From Streptomyces sp. (GTDB taxonomy: Bacteria > Actinomycetota > Actinomycetes > Streptomycetales > Streptomycetaceae): a DNA stretch of 64,000 bases. A program made the position numbers and the translations under genes. The notes beneath the pieces were generated by a model. That model saw only the letters and a program-made list of their open reading frames with translations. It was not told the DNA's origin and searched no databases. Shown piece by piece: positions 1-9,002 of the stretch (within the stretch, counting starts at the first letter, position 1; the number at the start of each line of letters is the position of its first letter). The stretch is taken from the NCBI RefSeq assembly GCF_019510245.1, contig NZ_JAEKKT010000164.1:1-64000 (forward strand), given 5' to 3'.

Positions 1-146
1 GAAAGTTCCGCGAAGCCTTGGCGCGCAAGCGCGGTGCGCAGGCGGACGCCGCCGATGTTGCCGCCAACCCGGATGCGTCGAAGGTGCGTGCCGCGCACGG
101 CCCGGCTGCGAGCCAGCGGTCGTTCAGGCGTAAGAGCGGTGGCTGA
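1..146 (+). CDS. DUF5302-like small protein, C-terminal part
   Basis: The window opens inside a gene. Reading from base 3 gives 47 residues, rich in Arg, Lys and Ala, ending in SFRRKSGG and a TGA at 144-146. The KFREALARKRG stretch and this ending match my recollection of the DUF5302 proteins, short, basic, conserved actinobacterial proteins of unknown function. The start lies outside the window. Family assignment is from memory and moderately sure; that this is the coding end of a small basic protein is more secure. Confidence 0.6.
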   Translation, partial: KFREALARKRGAQADAADVAANPDASKVRAAHGPAASQRSFRRKSGG

Positions 147-307
147 GTCGATCAGTCCCGCGATCTGACCGCTTCACCGGCACTCGCGCTATCCACTCGC
201 GCGCCGAGTGTGGCCCGCAACCTGCGCATGCCCGTGCGCGCGTTGCGGGTGGGACGTGGCCGGCGGTCTCGCCCGGGGGAATGGCCGAGCTGCGGTTGGC
301 TCATGGC

Positions 308-545
308 GGGTGGTGAGGAGGGGGCCCTCGAACTGGAGGCCATCATCCGCTCTGCGGAGGTGATGCGGCGGCCCCTGAAGCCGTCGGACGTCCGTCTTGA
401 GGACCACGACGCGGTGTACCTGCCTGGCGGCCATGGCCGATGTCGGATTTGGCGTTCGACGCCGACGTCGGCCGGCTGCTGTCGGCGCAACACGCCTCGG
501 GCAGGCCACTCGCGATCGTGTGCCATGCCCCCTCTGCGGTTGAAG
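308..545 (+). pseudogene. DJ-1/PfpI (class I glutamine amidotransferase-like) relic
   Basis: Two plus-strand frames together read like the middle of a DJ-1/PfpI protein. The first gives KPSDVRLEDHDAVYLPGGHG and the second gives MSDLAFDADVGRLLS and PLAIVCHAPSAV, which holds the usual nucleophile-elbow Cys (AIVCHAP). The frame changes near 437-442, where one extra C after GGCCATGGC would restore GGHGPMSDLAF. Both the beginning and the end of the domain are missing. This is a decayed gene, not a working enzyme. Confidence 0.7.
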
Positions 546-574
546 GAAAAGGTCGGCGTCGACTTCAGCCGTGC

Positions 575-757
575 TCAGTGCCTCGGCTTGGCGGCCCACA
601 ACTCCCAGGCGATGCCGTCCGGGTCGGCCGCGGAGATGAATTCGGCGGAAACGGCGTCCCGTACAGGCGAATGTGGCACCCCGGGGTCGTCCAGGCGTCG
701 AGCCCAGCTGTCAGCGTGCTGGGCGTCCGTGCCGTGGCGCAGGGCGGCGAGGTTGAT
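575..757 (-). pseudogene. VOC-family (glyoxalase-fold) C-terminal fragment
   Basis: The minus strand encodes INLAALRHGTD, then WARRLDDPGVPHSPVRDA, AEFISAADPDGIAWELWAA and a stop. The DPDGIAWELW block is the typical C-terminal strand and metal-ligand Glu region of VOC/glyoxalase-like proteins. Only about the last 60 residues are present and the reading frame upstream does not look like the rest of the domain. I call it a truncated relic beside the DJ-1 relic. Confidence 0.6.
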
Positions 758-843
758 CCCCGTGCCGCCTTGACCCCTGTTGGTGCGGCCTTGAGGCCGC
801 TGCCAGGCCGCCCCGCCGTGCGGCCGCCGCACGTGGCGTTGTG

Positions 844-1293
844 TCAGATGTAGTCCCGTCCCTCGCGCAATGCTGCAAGCCGGGCCATTTGCTCACCCAT
901 GCCGCGTGCTCCGGCCAACGGCGTGTGGATGTGCGGCCAGACTGAGCGAACGAGGCTGATGTGTCGTGCGCCGCCGAGGGCCACCACGGGGTCGAGGGCC
1001 AGGATGTCCCGCACGGTTGCCTGCTCCAGAAGGACCTGGCTCGTTACTGCCTCGGCTGTGCCATGGGGTGTGTCGTACGGCTCGATGACGTCGTCGAGGT
1101 CGAGGAACCCGTGGCGTGCCGAGAGGATGAGCAGCCGGTCAGGTTGCAGTGCATCGGCCGCCTTGCGGCATGCCCGGTGGTAGGAGCCGACGTAGATGTC
1201 TGCCGAGCGTGCGGGCGAGCCCAGTTTGCGGCTGCCACACGGGATGACGACCAGTTGTGGCTTGAAGTAGTCGAGACGGTCGTTTGCGGTCAT
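844..1293 (-). CDS. DUF6884 domain protein
   Basis: A 149-residue protein starting MTANDRLDYFKPQ. It contains QLVVIPCGSRKL near the start, then YVGSYHRACRKAADAL and LLILSARHGFLDLDDVIEPY, the conserved signature of DUF6884 proteins. These are often found near phage-like or nucleic-acid-modification genes, but their activity is not established to my knowledge. I chose the internal ATG at 1293 because the upstream extension to 1491 is low-complexity Arg/Pro/His sequence. It stands alone between relics and the exporter gene. Confidence 0.75.
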   Translation of the reverse strand: MTANDRLDYFKPQLVVIPCGSRKLGSPARSADIYVGSYHRACRKAADALQPDRLLILSARHGFLDLDDVIEPYDTPHGTAEAVTSQVLLEQATVRDILALDPVVALGGARHISLVRSVWPHIHTPLAGARGMGEQMARLAALREGRDYI

Positions 1294-1574
1294 GCCTGTC
1301 GTCCTGCCTGTGCGTGTGATGTGAGCAGTACTGGTCGTGCGCGCCCGGTGCGTCCTGGTGGAGACCCGCCTGCCGGGCGGCCGGGCAGGGGGATGGCGAT
1401 GCGGAGCGGCAGTTCGAGAAGAGTGGGGCCATGAGTACCGCCGCCGCACGAACACCTGGTTCGCACTCGGCCTCTTCGAGCGTGGCCCCACTGTGTCCCC
1501 TGAGACGCCGCGCCAGCGCCATTCCGCCAGGCCCGTCGCGGCCCCGGACTCGCGCTTTGGCCGCCGGCGGCAAG

Positions 1575-3035
1575 TCAGCCCACGCGCTGCCTGGCGTCGG
1601 CCCTCACCGTCGGAGTCTCGGTCGGCGTCGGGTGGATCCCGACGAAGCCGAGGAACGCGCCGAAGGCCGTCACGCCGGCGGCGATGGTGAAGCTGAAGCC
1701 GTAACCGTGCGCGGCAGCGGTCACCGGGTCGGCGCCCGCACGCTGCAGCACGGCGGCGTGGCCGGTGCCCAGTGAGACCAGGGCGGCCAGACCGATGGCA
1801 CTGCCGATCTGCATGGACGCATTGTTCATGCTGGTGGCGATGCCCGCGTCCTCACCGGTGGCGCCGTCCACTCCGGCGACAGTGGATCCGACGAGGACGA
1901 GGCCGCCTCCCAGCGGCACGAGGATCAGTCCGGGCAGCACGGCGGCCACATAGGTGCCGTGGCTGCTCAGCCCGGCAAGGAGAAGGTAGCCGACCGTGGT
2001 GACCGCAAGCCCACCTCCGTTCAGGGCCCGCAGACCGAACCGGGGAAGGATGCGCTGTGCCATCACGGTGGCGCTGAAAAGAATGACCAACCCGAACGGT
2101 ACAAAGGCGAATCCGGTCGCGAGCGCGGAAAAGTGCAGTATGCGCTGGACATACAGGCTCAGCGAGAAGAAGAGGGTGGCGAAGCCGACATAGTAGCAGA
2201 TACGAACGACGGTGGCGATGCTCCGGTTACGCGAGCGCAGGAATGCGAGGGGCATCAGGGGCTGGGCGGCGTGGGCCTCCACCAGCACGAACCCGATCAA
2301 GCAGAGCACACCGATCCCGACGCAGCCCAGGACGGAGAACGAGAGCCATGCGTGGCTGTCCTTCTCCAGGAGGCCGAACACGACCAGGAGCAGACCGAGG
2401 GTGACCGTCATGGCGCCGAGCACGTCAGGCCGACCGCGCTTGGTGGCCCGGCTTTCGGAGACGAGCTTGAAGGTGGCGAAAAACGCGAAGGCGGCGATGG
2501 GCAGATTGACGAAGAATATCCAGCGCCAGGAGGCGATGGTGGTCAGGACGCCCGAGAGCACGACTCCCAGGGCCACACCAACTCCGGCCAGGCCGCTCCA
2601 GATGGCCATGGCCCGTGCCCTTTCCTGCTGCTGTGTGAACAGCAGCGTCACCAGGGACAGGGCCGCCGGGCTGACGAGTGCCGCACCGACGCCCTGTACG
2701 AAACGGCTGGCGATCAGTACACCGGCTTGCTGGGCCACTCCGGCGCTCGCCGACGACAGCGCGAAGATCGCCAATCCGGTCAGGAAGAGGCGTCTGCGGC
2801 CGAGCAGATCGCCGAGGCGCCCGCCCAGCATCAGCAACCCACCGTAGGTGACGGTGTAGCCGTTGACGACCCATGCCAGGCCCGTGGTCGTGAAGCCGAG
2901 ATCGCGCTGGATGGGGGGCAGCGCGACGTTGACCACGGTCACGTCAAGGAGCAGCATCACCTGCACCAGGCAGATGATCCCGAGCGCGCGCCACCTGCGC
3001 GGATCCGGTTCGGGAGTGGGACTGATCGGAGTCAT
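1575..3035 (-). CDS. MFS drug exporter, DHA2 (14-TMS) family
   Basis: A 486-residue membrane protein with about 14 hydrophobic segments, the size and topology of DHA2/QacA-EmrB proton-coupled drug exporters. Typical motifs are visible: LLDVTVVNVALPPIQ in the first helix, LGDLLGRRRLF (motif A) between helices 2 and 3, and a Gly-rich helix 5, GVALGVVLSGVLT (motif C). ATG at 3035 is preferred because the longer upstream reading is the wreck of another gene. Substrate cannot be told. A degraded TDT transporter lies immediately upstream and a GlxA-type regulator beyond it. Confidence 0.88.
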   Translation of the reverse strand: MTPISPTPEPDPRRWRALGIICLVQVMLLLDVTVVNVALPPIQRDLGFTTTGLAWVVNGYTVTYGGLLMLGGRLGDLLGRRRLFLTGLAIFALSSASAGVAQQAGVLIASRFVQGVGAALVSPAALSLVTLLFTQQQERARAMAIWSGLAGVGVALGVVLSGVLTTIASWRWIFFVNLPIAAFAFFATFKLVSESRATKRGRPDVLGAMTVTLGLLLVVFGLLEKDSHAWLSFSVLGCVGIGVLCLIGFVLVEAHAAQPLMPLAFLRSRNRSIATVVRICYYVGFATLFFSLSLYVQRILHFSALATGFAFVPFGLVILFSATVMAQRILPRFGLRALNGGGLAVTTVGYLLLAGLSSHGTYVAAVLPGLILVPLGGGLVLVGSTVAGVDGATGEDAGIATSMNNASMQIGSAIGLAALVSLGTGHAAVLQRAGADPVTAAAHGYGFSFTIAAGVTAFGAFLGFVGIHPTPTETPTVRADARQRVG

Positions 3036-3139
3036 CACTGATCGCTTTCTGTTCGCTCGGGCCGCCGCCGTGTCCCCGGACGCTGTCTTGGGAGGCGGTC
3101 GAGCAAGCCGGCCCGGCCTACGGACTTTCCCTGAGGTGT

Positions 3140-3815
3140 TCAACTCGCAGGGGCCGGGTGTGCGTGGCCGCAGATACGGACAGCGAAGGCGCACATTCGG
3201 TCGGCCGGCATCCAGGCGGCGACGAGCAGGGCATACAGGACGACGGCGATCCCAGACGAACAGCCGCGAGCCGGAATGTGCGGCGAGCGCGCTGGTGTCG
3301 GTGACGCAGGCGCCGAGGGGGAAGACGAAGGACCACCAGCGGGGTGCGAGGGCAGGCCGCTGCGGATTTCCCGTACGGTCAGCGCCGTGGCCGGCGTCCC
3401 CCGCGCTGTCACCGCCTGATCCGGTGCACACCGATCCACACCGTGGGCACCACCGCACCGACGGGCGCGTCATGATGCACCAGGCGGCTGTAGACCACGG
3501 CCGCCACAAGCAGGACCGCGATCAGCCCGAGGCCGAGCATCGAGTAGCAGCCCAGGAGCAGAGCCGGCCGCACTTGCCCGGTCGGCGTCCGCGGGACGAG
3601 CAGCGCGCCCGTCGCGGCGGAGACCATCGGCGGCACCACCGGCAACAGCCAGCCGCCGAACGCCGCGTCCGGCGTGAAACGGTGGCGCGTGACCATCAGA
3701 TACGGAATCCGGATACGGAATCGTGCAGGTGGTGGCAAGACCCGGCACCGTACCGGCCGACCACAGCACCCAGTCCACATCCACCGCCGCACGCTCCCCG
3801 TCATGACGCCGTCAG
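3140..3815 (-). pseudogene. TDT-family (TehA-like) transporter relic
   Basis: Three minus-strand frames in succession encode parts of a tellurite-resistance/dicarboxylate transporter-type membrane protein: VDVDWVLWSAGTVPGLATT, then GGWLLPVVPPMVSAATG and LLLGCYSMLGLGLIAVLL, then WWSFVFPLGACVTDTSALA, then GIAVVLYALLVAAW. The N-terminal part is absent: an in-frame TGA sits just before the first recognizable residues. At least two further frame changes are needed, one explained by the duplication at 3699-3722. The gene cannot make the full ten-helix protein. Confidence 0.75.
3699..3722. repeat. 11-bp direct repeat that breaks the TDT relic
   Basis: GATACGGAATC occurs twice (3699-3709 and 3712-3722) with CG between. 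Removing one copy plus CG (13 bp) restores a continuous minus-strand reading TIPYLMVTRHRF, as expected for the transporter. This looks like a small tandem duplication that shifted the frame. Confidence 0.8.
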
Positions 3816-3892
3816 ACCAAGACATCGAGCACCGTCCAGGCCCGTTGCCAAGTGCCGGCAGGATGCCCCGATGTCCTTGTCTGAGCGTGTTG

Positions 3893-3910
3893 TGGCCGCA
3901 TATGCGGCCA
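3893..3910. promoter_or_regulatory. 18-bp perfect palindrome upstream of GlxA-type regulator
   Basis: TGGCCGCATATGCGGCCA is a perfect palindrome about 190 bp before the start of the GlxA/AraC regulator. Each half begins TGGC, the core of the known AdpA site, and AdpA has the same two-domain plan. The rest of the AdpA consensus is not matched exactly. It is a plausible operator for the neighbouring regulator or a related one; binding is inference. Confidence 0.45.
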
Positions 3911-4103
3911 TGACGAGACGGCAGTCGACCGCTGAAAGCGGGTGAGGCACCGAAACCCGAGGCCTCGATCCAACACAAGGGAACGCGGCATCATGCCTCA
4001 GGGACGCGGACGACACTCAGCGCGGGCGCGGGCGCGGCGGGGCGTCGCCGGGCGGATGATGGTGTCTTCCGCTATGGGGCCCAGTCCGTCCGGGAGGCGC
4101 ACG

Positions 4104-5108
4104 ATGAACGACAGGCCGTCAGGCAGGAAGCCGCTCCTGGTGACCGTGCTGGTCTTCCCCGGCGTACGGCTGCTCGACGTGACCGGCCCGATTGAGGTGT
4201 TCACGACGGCCAACGAATTCGGCGGCCGTTACCGCGTACGCACGGTCTCGCCGGACGGCGCCGATGTGGTTACCGCGGCCGGCACCGGACTGCGCGTCGA
4301 CCTGGCTGCCGCGCAGGTGCAGGAGGCCAGCGATGTGGTCGTCGTTCCCGGTGGCCCGGAGTGGCCCTCCCTCGTCAAGGACGACACCCTGCTGGATGCC
4401 ATAGGGGTGCTCGACGCGCGCAGCTGCCGCACCGCGTCCATCTGCACCGGAGCCTTCCTCCTCGCCGCGGCCGGACTGCTTGACGGACGCAAGGCGACGA
4501 CGCACTGGCGCTTCGCCGACCAGCTCGCTCTGCGTTATCCGCAGGTGACCGTAGAGGCGGACGCCCTGTTCGTGCGCGACGGTCACATCATGACCTCCGC
4601 GGGCGTCAGCTCGGGCATCGATCTCTCGCTCGCCCTGGTCGAGGAGGACCTCGGCGCCGACGTCGCCCGTGCTGTGGCCAAGGACATGGTCGTGTTCATG
4701 CAGAGGCCGGGCGGCCAGTCGCAGTTCAGTGTCCGTACCCACACCCCGCGCGCGAGACAGGAGATGCTGCGCCGGGTCCTGGACGCGGTCGCCGAGGACC
4801 CGTCCGCCCCGCACACCCTTACCGCCATGGCGCGCCGGGCGGGTGTGAGTGCCCGCCACATGACACGCCTGTTCCACGACGAGATGACCACGACCCCGGC
4901 CCGCTACGTCGAGCAGGTCCGCATGGAAGCTGCCCAGGCGATGCTGGAAGACAGCGACGACCCCATGGCCACGGTGGCCCGGCGCACCGGCTTCGGGTCA
5001 CCGGAGTCGCTGCGCCGGGCCTTCACGCGCAACCTCGGCATCACGCCGGGGGCCTACCGCGCTCGCTTCCGTACCACGCACACCGCAGGCGACGGCAAGC
5101 GCGCCTGA
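4104..5108 (+). CDS. GlxA-type AraC regulator (DJ-1/PfpI-like domain + HTH)
   Basis: A 334-residue regulator. Residues about 10-190 form a class I glutamine-amidotransferase-like domain (LVTVLVFPGVRLLDVTGP, VVVVPGG, SICTGAFLLAAAGLLDGRKA), and residues about 225-325 form the AraC-type double helix-turn-helix (LTAMARRAGVSARHMTRLF, MATVARRTGFGSPESLRRAF). This is the architecture of GlxA and AdpA. ATG at 4104 follows GGGAGG with good spacing. The Cys in SICTG is kept, though most members are thought not to be enzymes. Ligand and targets are unknown; the 3893 palindrome may be its site. Confidence 0.9.
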   Translation: MNDRPSGRKPLLVTVLVFPGVRLLDVTGPIEVFTTANEFGGRYRVRTVSPDGADVVTAAGTGLRVDLAAAQVQEASDVVVVPGGPEWPSLVKDDTLLDAIGVLDARSCRTASICTGAFLLAAAGLLDGRKATTHWRFADQLALRYPQVTVEADALFVRDGHIMTSAGVSSGIDLSLALVEEDLGADVARAVAKDMVVFMQRPGGQSQFSVRTHTPRARQEMLRRVLDAVAEDPSAPHTLTAMARRAGVSARHMTRLFHDEMTTTPARYVEQVRMEAAQAMLEDSDDPMATVARRTGFGSPESLRRAFTRNLGITPGAYRARFRTTHTAGDGKRA

Positions 5109-5180
5109 TGCCCTTGAGGTATGCGGCGAGCTCAGGCAATCGACGAACTCCGACAGGCCGGCCGCGCCGGACGAGGCCAA

Positions 5181-5585
5181 TCAGGCTTCCTCGATGGTCC
5201 GCCCCGGCATCGGCTCTGCGAGCGCGACCCGCCACGCGGGCGTGCCGAAGGGAGCGGCGAAGTACTGTGTCTCGTGTACGACCTGCTGGTCGGCGAATTC
5301 CATGACGCTCACCGAGTACGACGGCGCGCCGTCGTAGGTGATGACGCACTCGCTCACCCATACATCCGCGTGGCCTGTGATGCGCCGGATGGTGAAGCGC
5401 CGGTCGGCCGGGTGCCCGCCGCGTTGCGCCGCGATCGTCTCGCGCCCTCGGAAACGTTCGCCCGACTGCGGATAGTCCAGCACCGCGTCCGCAGCGTAGA
5501 TCGCATGCTCGGCCTCGAAGTCTCCTCGTTCCGAAGCCTGCCAATGCTCCTCGATCGCAGCCCTGATCCGGGACTCCGCATTCAT
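5181..5585 (-). CDS. SnoaL-like / NTF2-fold protein
   Basis: A 134-residue protein beginning MNAESRIRAAIEEHWQ. The pattern ERGDFEAEHAIYAADAVLDYPQ followed by GERFRGRETIAAQR and a later FAAPFGTPAWRVA is typical of SnoaL-like polyketide-cyclase/NTF2-fold proteins of about 130 residues, a fold used by many small isomerases and by proteins of unknown role. A GGAAGGGGC site precedes the ATG. It runs convergently with the GlxA regulator and downstream of the E1 gene. The substrate cannot be predicted. Confidence 0.8.
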   Translation of the reverse strand: MNAESRIRAAIEEHWQASERGDFEAEHAIYAADAVLDYPQSGERFRGRETIAAQRGGHPADRRFTIRRITGHADVWVSECVITYDGAPSYSVSVMEFADQQVVHETQYFAAPFGTPAWRVALAEPMPGRTIEEA

Positions 5586-5812
5586 GGCACCGCCCCTTCC
5601 GTAGTAGTGCCAGCCTAGATATCTCCGGCCGCAGCCGCCCGGGCGCCTCCGCGGACCACCTACCGCTGCCGTTCTCAGAACCGAGCGAGCCGTCACCCCC
5701 GAATTGATCTTGATGACGGCAACCGTGCCCAAGTGACACCTGTCGCGTCCAGGCACAGCTGGGGCGACCGGGTACGCGGTGGACAGCCGATGCGCACCGC
5801 GCGAGCCGCTGG

Positions 5813-8620
5813 TCACTGGAAGGCCGACGCCACGAGAGCCTTCTGCTCCGCAGCGTGCCGGCGGCCCGAGCCGACCGCGGGCGCGGGCGCCTCGGGCCGA
5901 CTCACACACTCCACGGCGCGCCGCGCCAGCCGGTGCAGACGCGGCGCGACGAACGACCATGCACCCTGGTTCTCCGGCTCCTCCTGCACCCACCGTACGT
6001 CCGCGGCCGAAGGGAAGCGGGCGAGTTCCGCTTCGAACTCCTCGTCGGGGAACGGGTAGAGGCGCTCCACGCGGACGATCGCCGTGTCGGTCGAGCCCGA
6101 GGCGTGCCGCCGGGCGTCGAGGTCGTAGAAGACCTTGCCCGAGCACAGCAGCACGCGCGTGACCCGGGCCGGGTCCACGGTGTCGTCCGGCAGGACCGGG
6201 CGGAAGCCGCCCTGGGTGAACTCGGCCGGGGCCGAGGTGGCCGTCTTCGACCGCAGCATCGACTTCGGGGTGAAGACCACCAGCGGCCTGCGGCCGTCCA
6301 GTGCCTGCTGCCTGAGCAGATGGAAGTAGTTGCCCGGCAGGGAGGGCATGGCCACGGTCATGTTGTCCTGTGCGCACATCTGAAGGAAGCGCTCGATCCG
6401 GGCGGAGGAGTGGTCCGGGCCCTGGCCTTCCAGACCATGGGGCAGCAACAGCGTCACGGCGGAGCGCTGGCCCCACTTCTGCTCGGACGAGGCGATGTAC
6501 TCGTCGACGACCGTCTGCGCGCCGTTGGCGAAGTCCCCGAACTGGGCCTCCCACAGCACCAGGGCTTCGGGGCGGGCCAGCGCGTAGCCGTACTCGAAGG
6601 CCAGCGCCGCCAATTCGGACAACATCGAGTCGTACGGCGCGAAACCTGCGGCCCGCGGGCCGAGGGAGCGCAACGGCGTGTGCTCCGCACCCGTTCGCCG
6701 GTCTGTCAACACGGCGTGGCGCTGGCCGAAGGTGCCGCGCCGGGAGTCCTGCCCGGCCAGCCGCACCGGGACGCCCTCCAGCAGCAGTGAACCGATCGCC
6801 AGCAGCTCCGCGGTGGCCCAGTCGACCGCGCCGGTGTCGAGTGTCTGCGTACGCCGGTGGAGCTGCGGCAGGACGCGTGGGTGCACGGTGAAGCCCGGCG
6901 GCAGGTCGGCCTGCGAGGCGATCACCTGCCGCATCGTCGGCTCGCCGATCGCGGTCACCGCCCGCCGTGGTGTGCGCGGCGTGGTGTCCAGTCCGGCACC
7001 GGTGCCGGAGCCGGGAACGTCCTCGGCGGCGCGGGGAGCGGGCAGCATCCGGGTCTCGGCGAAGGCCTTCTCAAGGTGGTCCTGGTAGTCGCGGCGGGCA
7101 CCCTCCACCTGCCGTTCGCTGATGTCGCCGCGTGTCACCAAGGCCTCGGCGTACAGCGTGCGCACCGACGCCCTGGCATCGATGCGGTCGTACATGACCG
7201 GCTGCGTGATGGACGGGTCGTCGACCTCGCTGTGGCCGTGGCGCCGGTAGCAGACCAGATCGACCACGACGTCCTTGCGGAAAGTCTGGCGGTACTCGAA
7301 AGCCAGCCGCGCGACGCGGTCGACGGCCTCCGGATCGTCGCCGTTGACGTGGAAGATCGGGGCCTCCACCATCCGCGCCACATCGGTGGCGTAAGTGCTG
7401 GAGCGGCCGCTGGCGGGCGAAGTCGTGAAGCCCACCTGGTTGTTGACCACGACGTGAACCGTCCCGCCCGTGCGATAGCCGGGTAGCTGCGACATGTTCA
7501 GCGTCTCGGCGACCACCCCCTGGCCGGCGAACGCCGCATCTCCATGGACGACGACCGGCAGGACGCGCGCGGACCCACTGTGTTCTGCCGCCAGATCCTG
7601 CTTGGCGCGCACCACTCCCTGCGTGACCGGGCCCACGATCTCCAGATGGGAGGGGTTCGCCACGACCGAGACGGCGATCGTTCCGCCCTGCAGAGCGCGG
7701 TAGGTGCCCGCTGCGCCGAGGTGGTACTTCACGTCTCCTGAACCCTGCACGGACTCGAGGTCCACCGCGTCCTCGAACTCGCTGAAGATCTGCGCGTAGG
7801 ACTTGCCGATGATGTTGGCCAGGACGTTCAGCCGGCCGCGGTGCGCCATGCCGATAACGGCCTCTGCGACACCGTCCTCGATGGCACTGTGCAGCAGGGC
7901 GTCCAGCAGTACGACGGCCGACTCGCCGCCTTCGAGCGAATACCGCTTGTGGCCGACGTACTTGGTCTGCAGGAACGTCTCGAAGGCCTCCGCCGCCCCC
8001 AGCCGGTACAGGATCCGCAGCTGCCGGGCACGGTCCGGCCGACGCTGCGGGCTCTCGAGGCGCTGCTGGATCCAGCGGCGTTCGCGGGAGTCCTGGATGT
8101 GCATGTACTCGAACCCGGCACTGCCGCAGTAGAACTCCCTTAGAGCGCCCAGCACTTCATCGAGTGTTGTCACGGCGCGCCCGGCGAACCCGTCCACGAC
8201 GACGTTCTGTGCTCTGTCCGTGCCGTGCAGTCCGAACGCGGCGAGCTCCAGTTCCGGATGGGCGGCGGCGGGCTGCGCCGCGAGCGGGTCCGTGCCGGCC
8301 ATCAAATGGCCGCGTACGCGGTAGGCGTGAATGAGCGCCGCGACCCGGACGGCCCTGAGCGCGGCCTCGTCGCCGTCCTCACGGTTCTGAGTCGAGACGG
8401 CGCCCACCGGCCGGGTCGGCGATGCGCCTTGGGCAGCCGCGATGGGCAAGGACGCCGCGGCGGCCAGGGCTCCCGGGACTGCGAAGAAGTCCCGCCATGT
8501 CTGCTCGACCGAGCCCGGGTCGCGTAGGAAACGTTGCCGCTGCTCGTCCACGACCCATGCGTTGAGTCCGAAATCCAGTCCGTGAACCACGGTTCGAGCG
8601 GTGTCTGATTGCGAGGCCAT
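5813..8620 (-). CDS. sucA: 2-oxoglutarate dehydrogenase/decarboxylase E1 component, E1-only form
   Basis: A 935-residue thiamine-diphosphate enzyme. It begins with the E1 N-terminal tail (GLDFGLNAWVVDEQRQ, then EQTWRDFFAVPG) and moves straight to the E1 core: FEYMHIQDSRERRW, IGMAHRGRLNVLANIIGKS, NPSHLEIVGPVTQGVVRAKQ, HGDAAFAGQGVVAETLNMS, YRRHGHSEVDDPSITQPV, and a transketolase-like C-terminal half. The main actinobacterial Kgd/OdhA is about 1,230-1,270 residues because it carries a fused E2 acyltransferase domain; this one lacks it and matches E. coli SucA in length. GGAAGAAGG lies upstream of the ATG. No E2 or E3 gene is adjacent, so its partner is unknown. Confidence 0.88.
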   Translation of the reverse strand: MASQSDTARTVVHGLDFGLNAWVVDEQRQRFLRDPGSVEQTWRDFFAVPGALAAAASLPIAAAQGASPTRPVGAVSTQNREDGDEAALRAVRVAALIHAYRVRGHLMAGTDPLAAQPAAAHPELELAAFGLHGTDRAQNVVVDGFAGRAVTTLDEVLGALREFYCGSAGFEYMHIQDSRERRWIQQRLESPQRRPDRARQLRILYRLGAAEAFETFLQTKYVGHKRYSLEGGESAVVLLDALLHSAIEDGVAEAVIGMAHRGRLNVLANIIGKSYAQIFSEFEDAVDLESVQGSGDVKYHLGAAGTYRALQGGTIAVSVVANPSHLEIVGPVTQGVVRAKQDLAAEHSGSARVLPVVVHGDAAFAGQGVVAETLNMSQLPGYRTGGTVHVVVNNQVGFTTSPASGRSSTYATDVARMVEAPIFHVNGDDPEAVDRVARLAFEYRQTFRKDVVVDLVCYRRHGHSEVDDPSITQPVMYDRIDARASVRTLYAEALVTRGDISERQVEGARRDYQDHLEKAFAETRMLPAPRAAEDVPGSGTGAGLDTTPRTPRRAVTAIGEPTMRQVIASQADLPPGFTVHPRVLPQLHRRTQTLDTGAVDWATAELLAIGSLLLEGVPVRLAGQDSRRGTFGQRHAVLTDRRTGAEHTPLRSLGPRAAGFAPYDSMLSELAALAFEYGYALARPEALVLWEAQFGDFANGAQTVVDEYIASSEQKWGQRSAVTLLLPHGLEGQGPDHSSARIERFLQMCAQDNMTVAMPSLPGNYFHLLRQQALDGRRPLVVFTPKSMLRSKTATSAPAEFTQGGFRPVLPDDTVDPARVTRVLLCSGKVFYDLDARRHASGSTDTAIVRVERLYPFPDEEFEAELARFPSAADVRWVQEEPENQGAWSFVAPRLHRLARRAVECVSRPEAPAPAVGSGRRHAAEQKALVASAFQ

Positions 8621-9002
8621 GGCGTAGAACGCCTTCTTCCCTGTGTGAAGCCCTACGATCCCGACGCAACCCCGACAGCCGTCTGCCCCACGTGTTCCGT
8701 ACCCCCGGATCCGGCACCCCGCTTCACAGACCAACCACTGCGAGCACGTCGCGTTGACGACTCTAAATCCGCGAGATAACGGGGACAGACGGTCCTCCGG
8801 GCCACATCAGCCTCATATTGGGACATAGGCCAGACCGCCTGCCGCGGGCGACCGCCGCCTAAGGGCGGAACGGGCGCGGACGATGTGGTGTCCTGATCCG
8901 AGGGCTTCACGTCTTACCGGCCCGCAATCAGCCTCGCGGGGAACCGGGTTACGACCATGTGGCCGCGAGCCCGCGGCCGGCAAGCACACCCGGGGAACCA
9001 AC
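8621..9002. other. Divergent intergenic region between E1 and MarR genes
   Basis: This 382-bp stretch carries no gene I can support. It must hold the promoters of the leftward E1 gene and the rightward MarR gene. On the plus strand TTGACG at 8754 with GATAAC at 8775 is a weak -35/-10 candidate. I see no clear inverted repeat that would mark a MarR operator. Confidence 0.4.

Noticed and set aside
1959..3041. Long plus-strand reading frame of 360 codons
   Set aside because: It is exactly antisense to the DHA2 exporter, rich in Gln/Glu/Gly/Arg, and has no domain: a GC-rich shadow.
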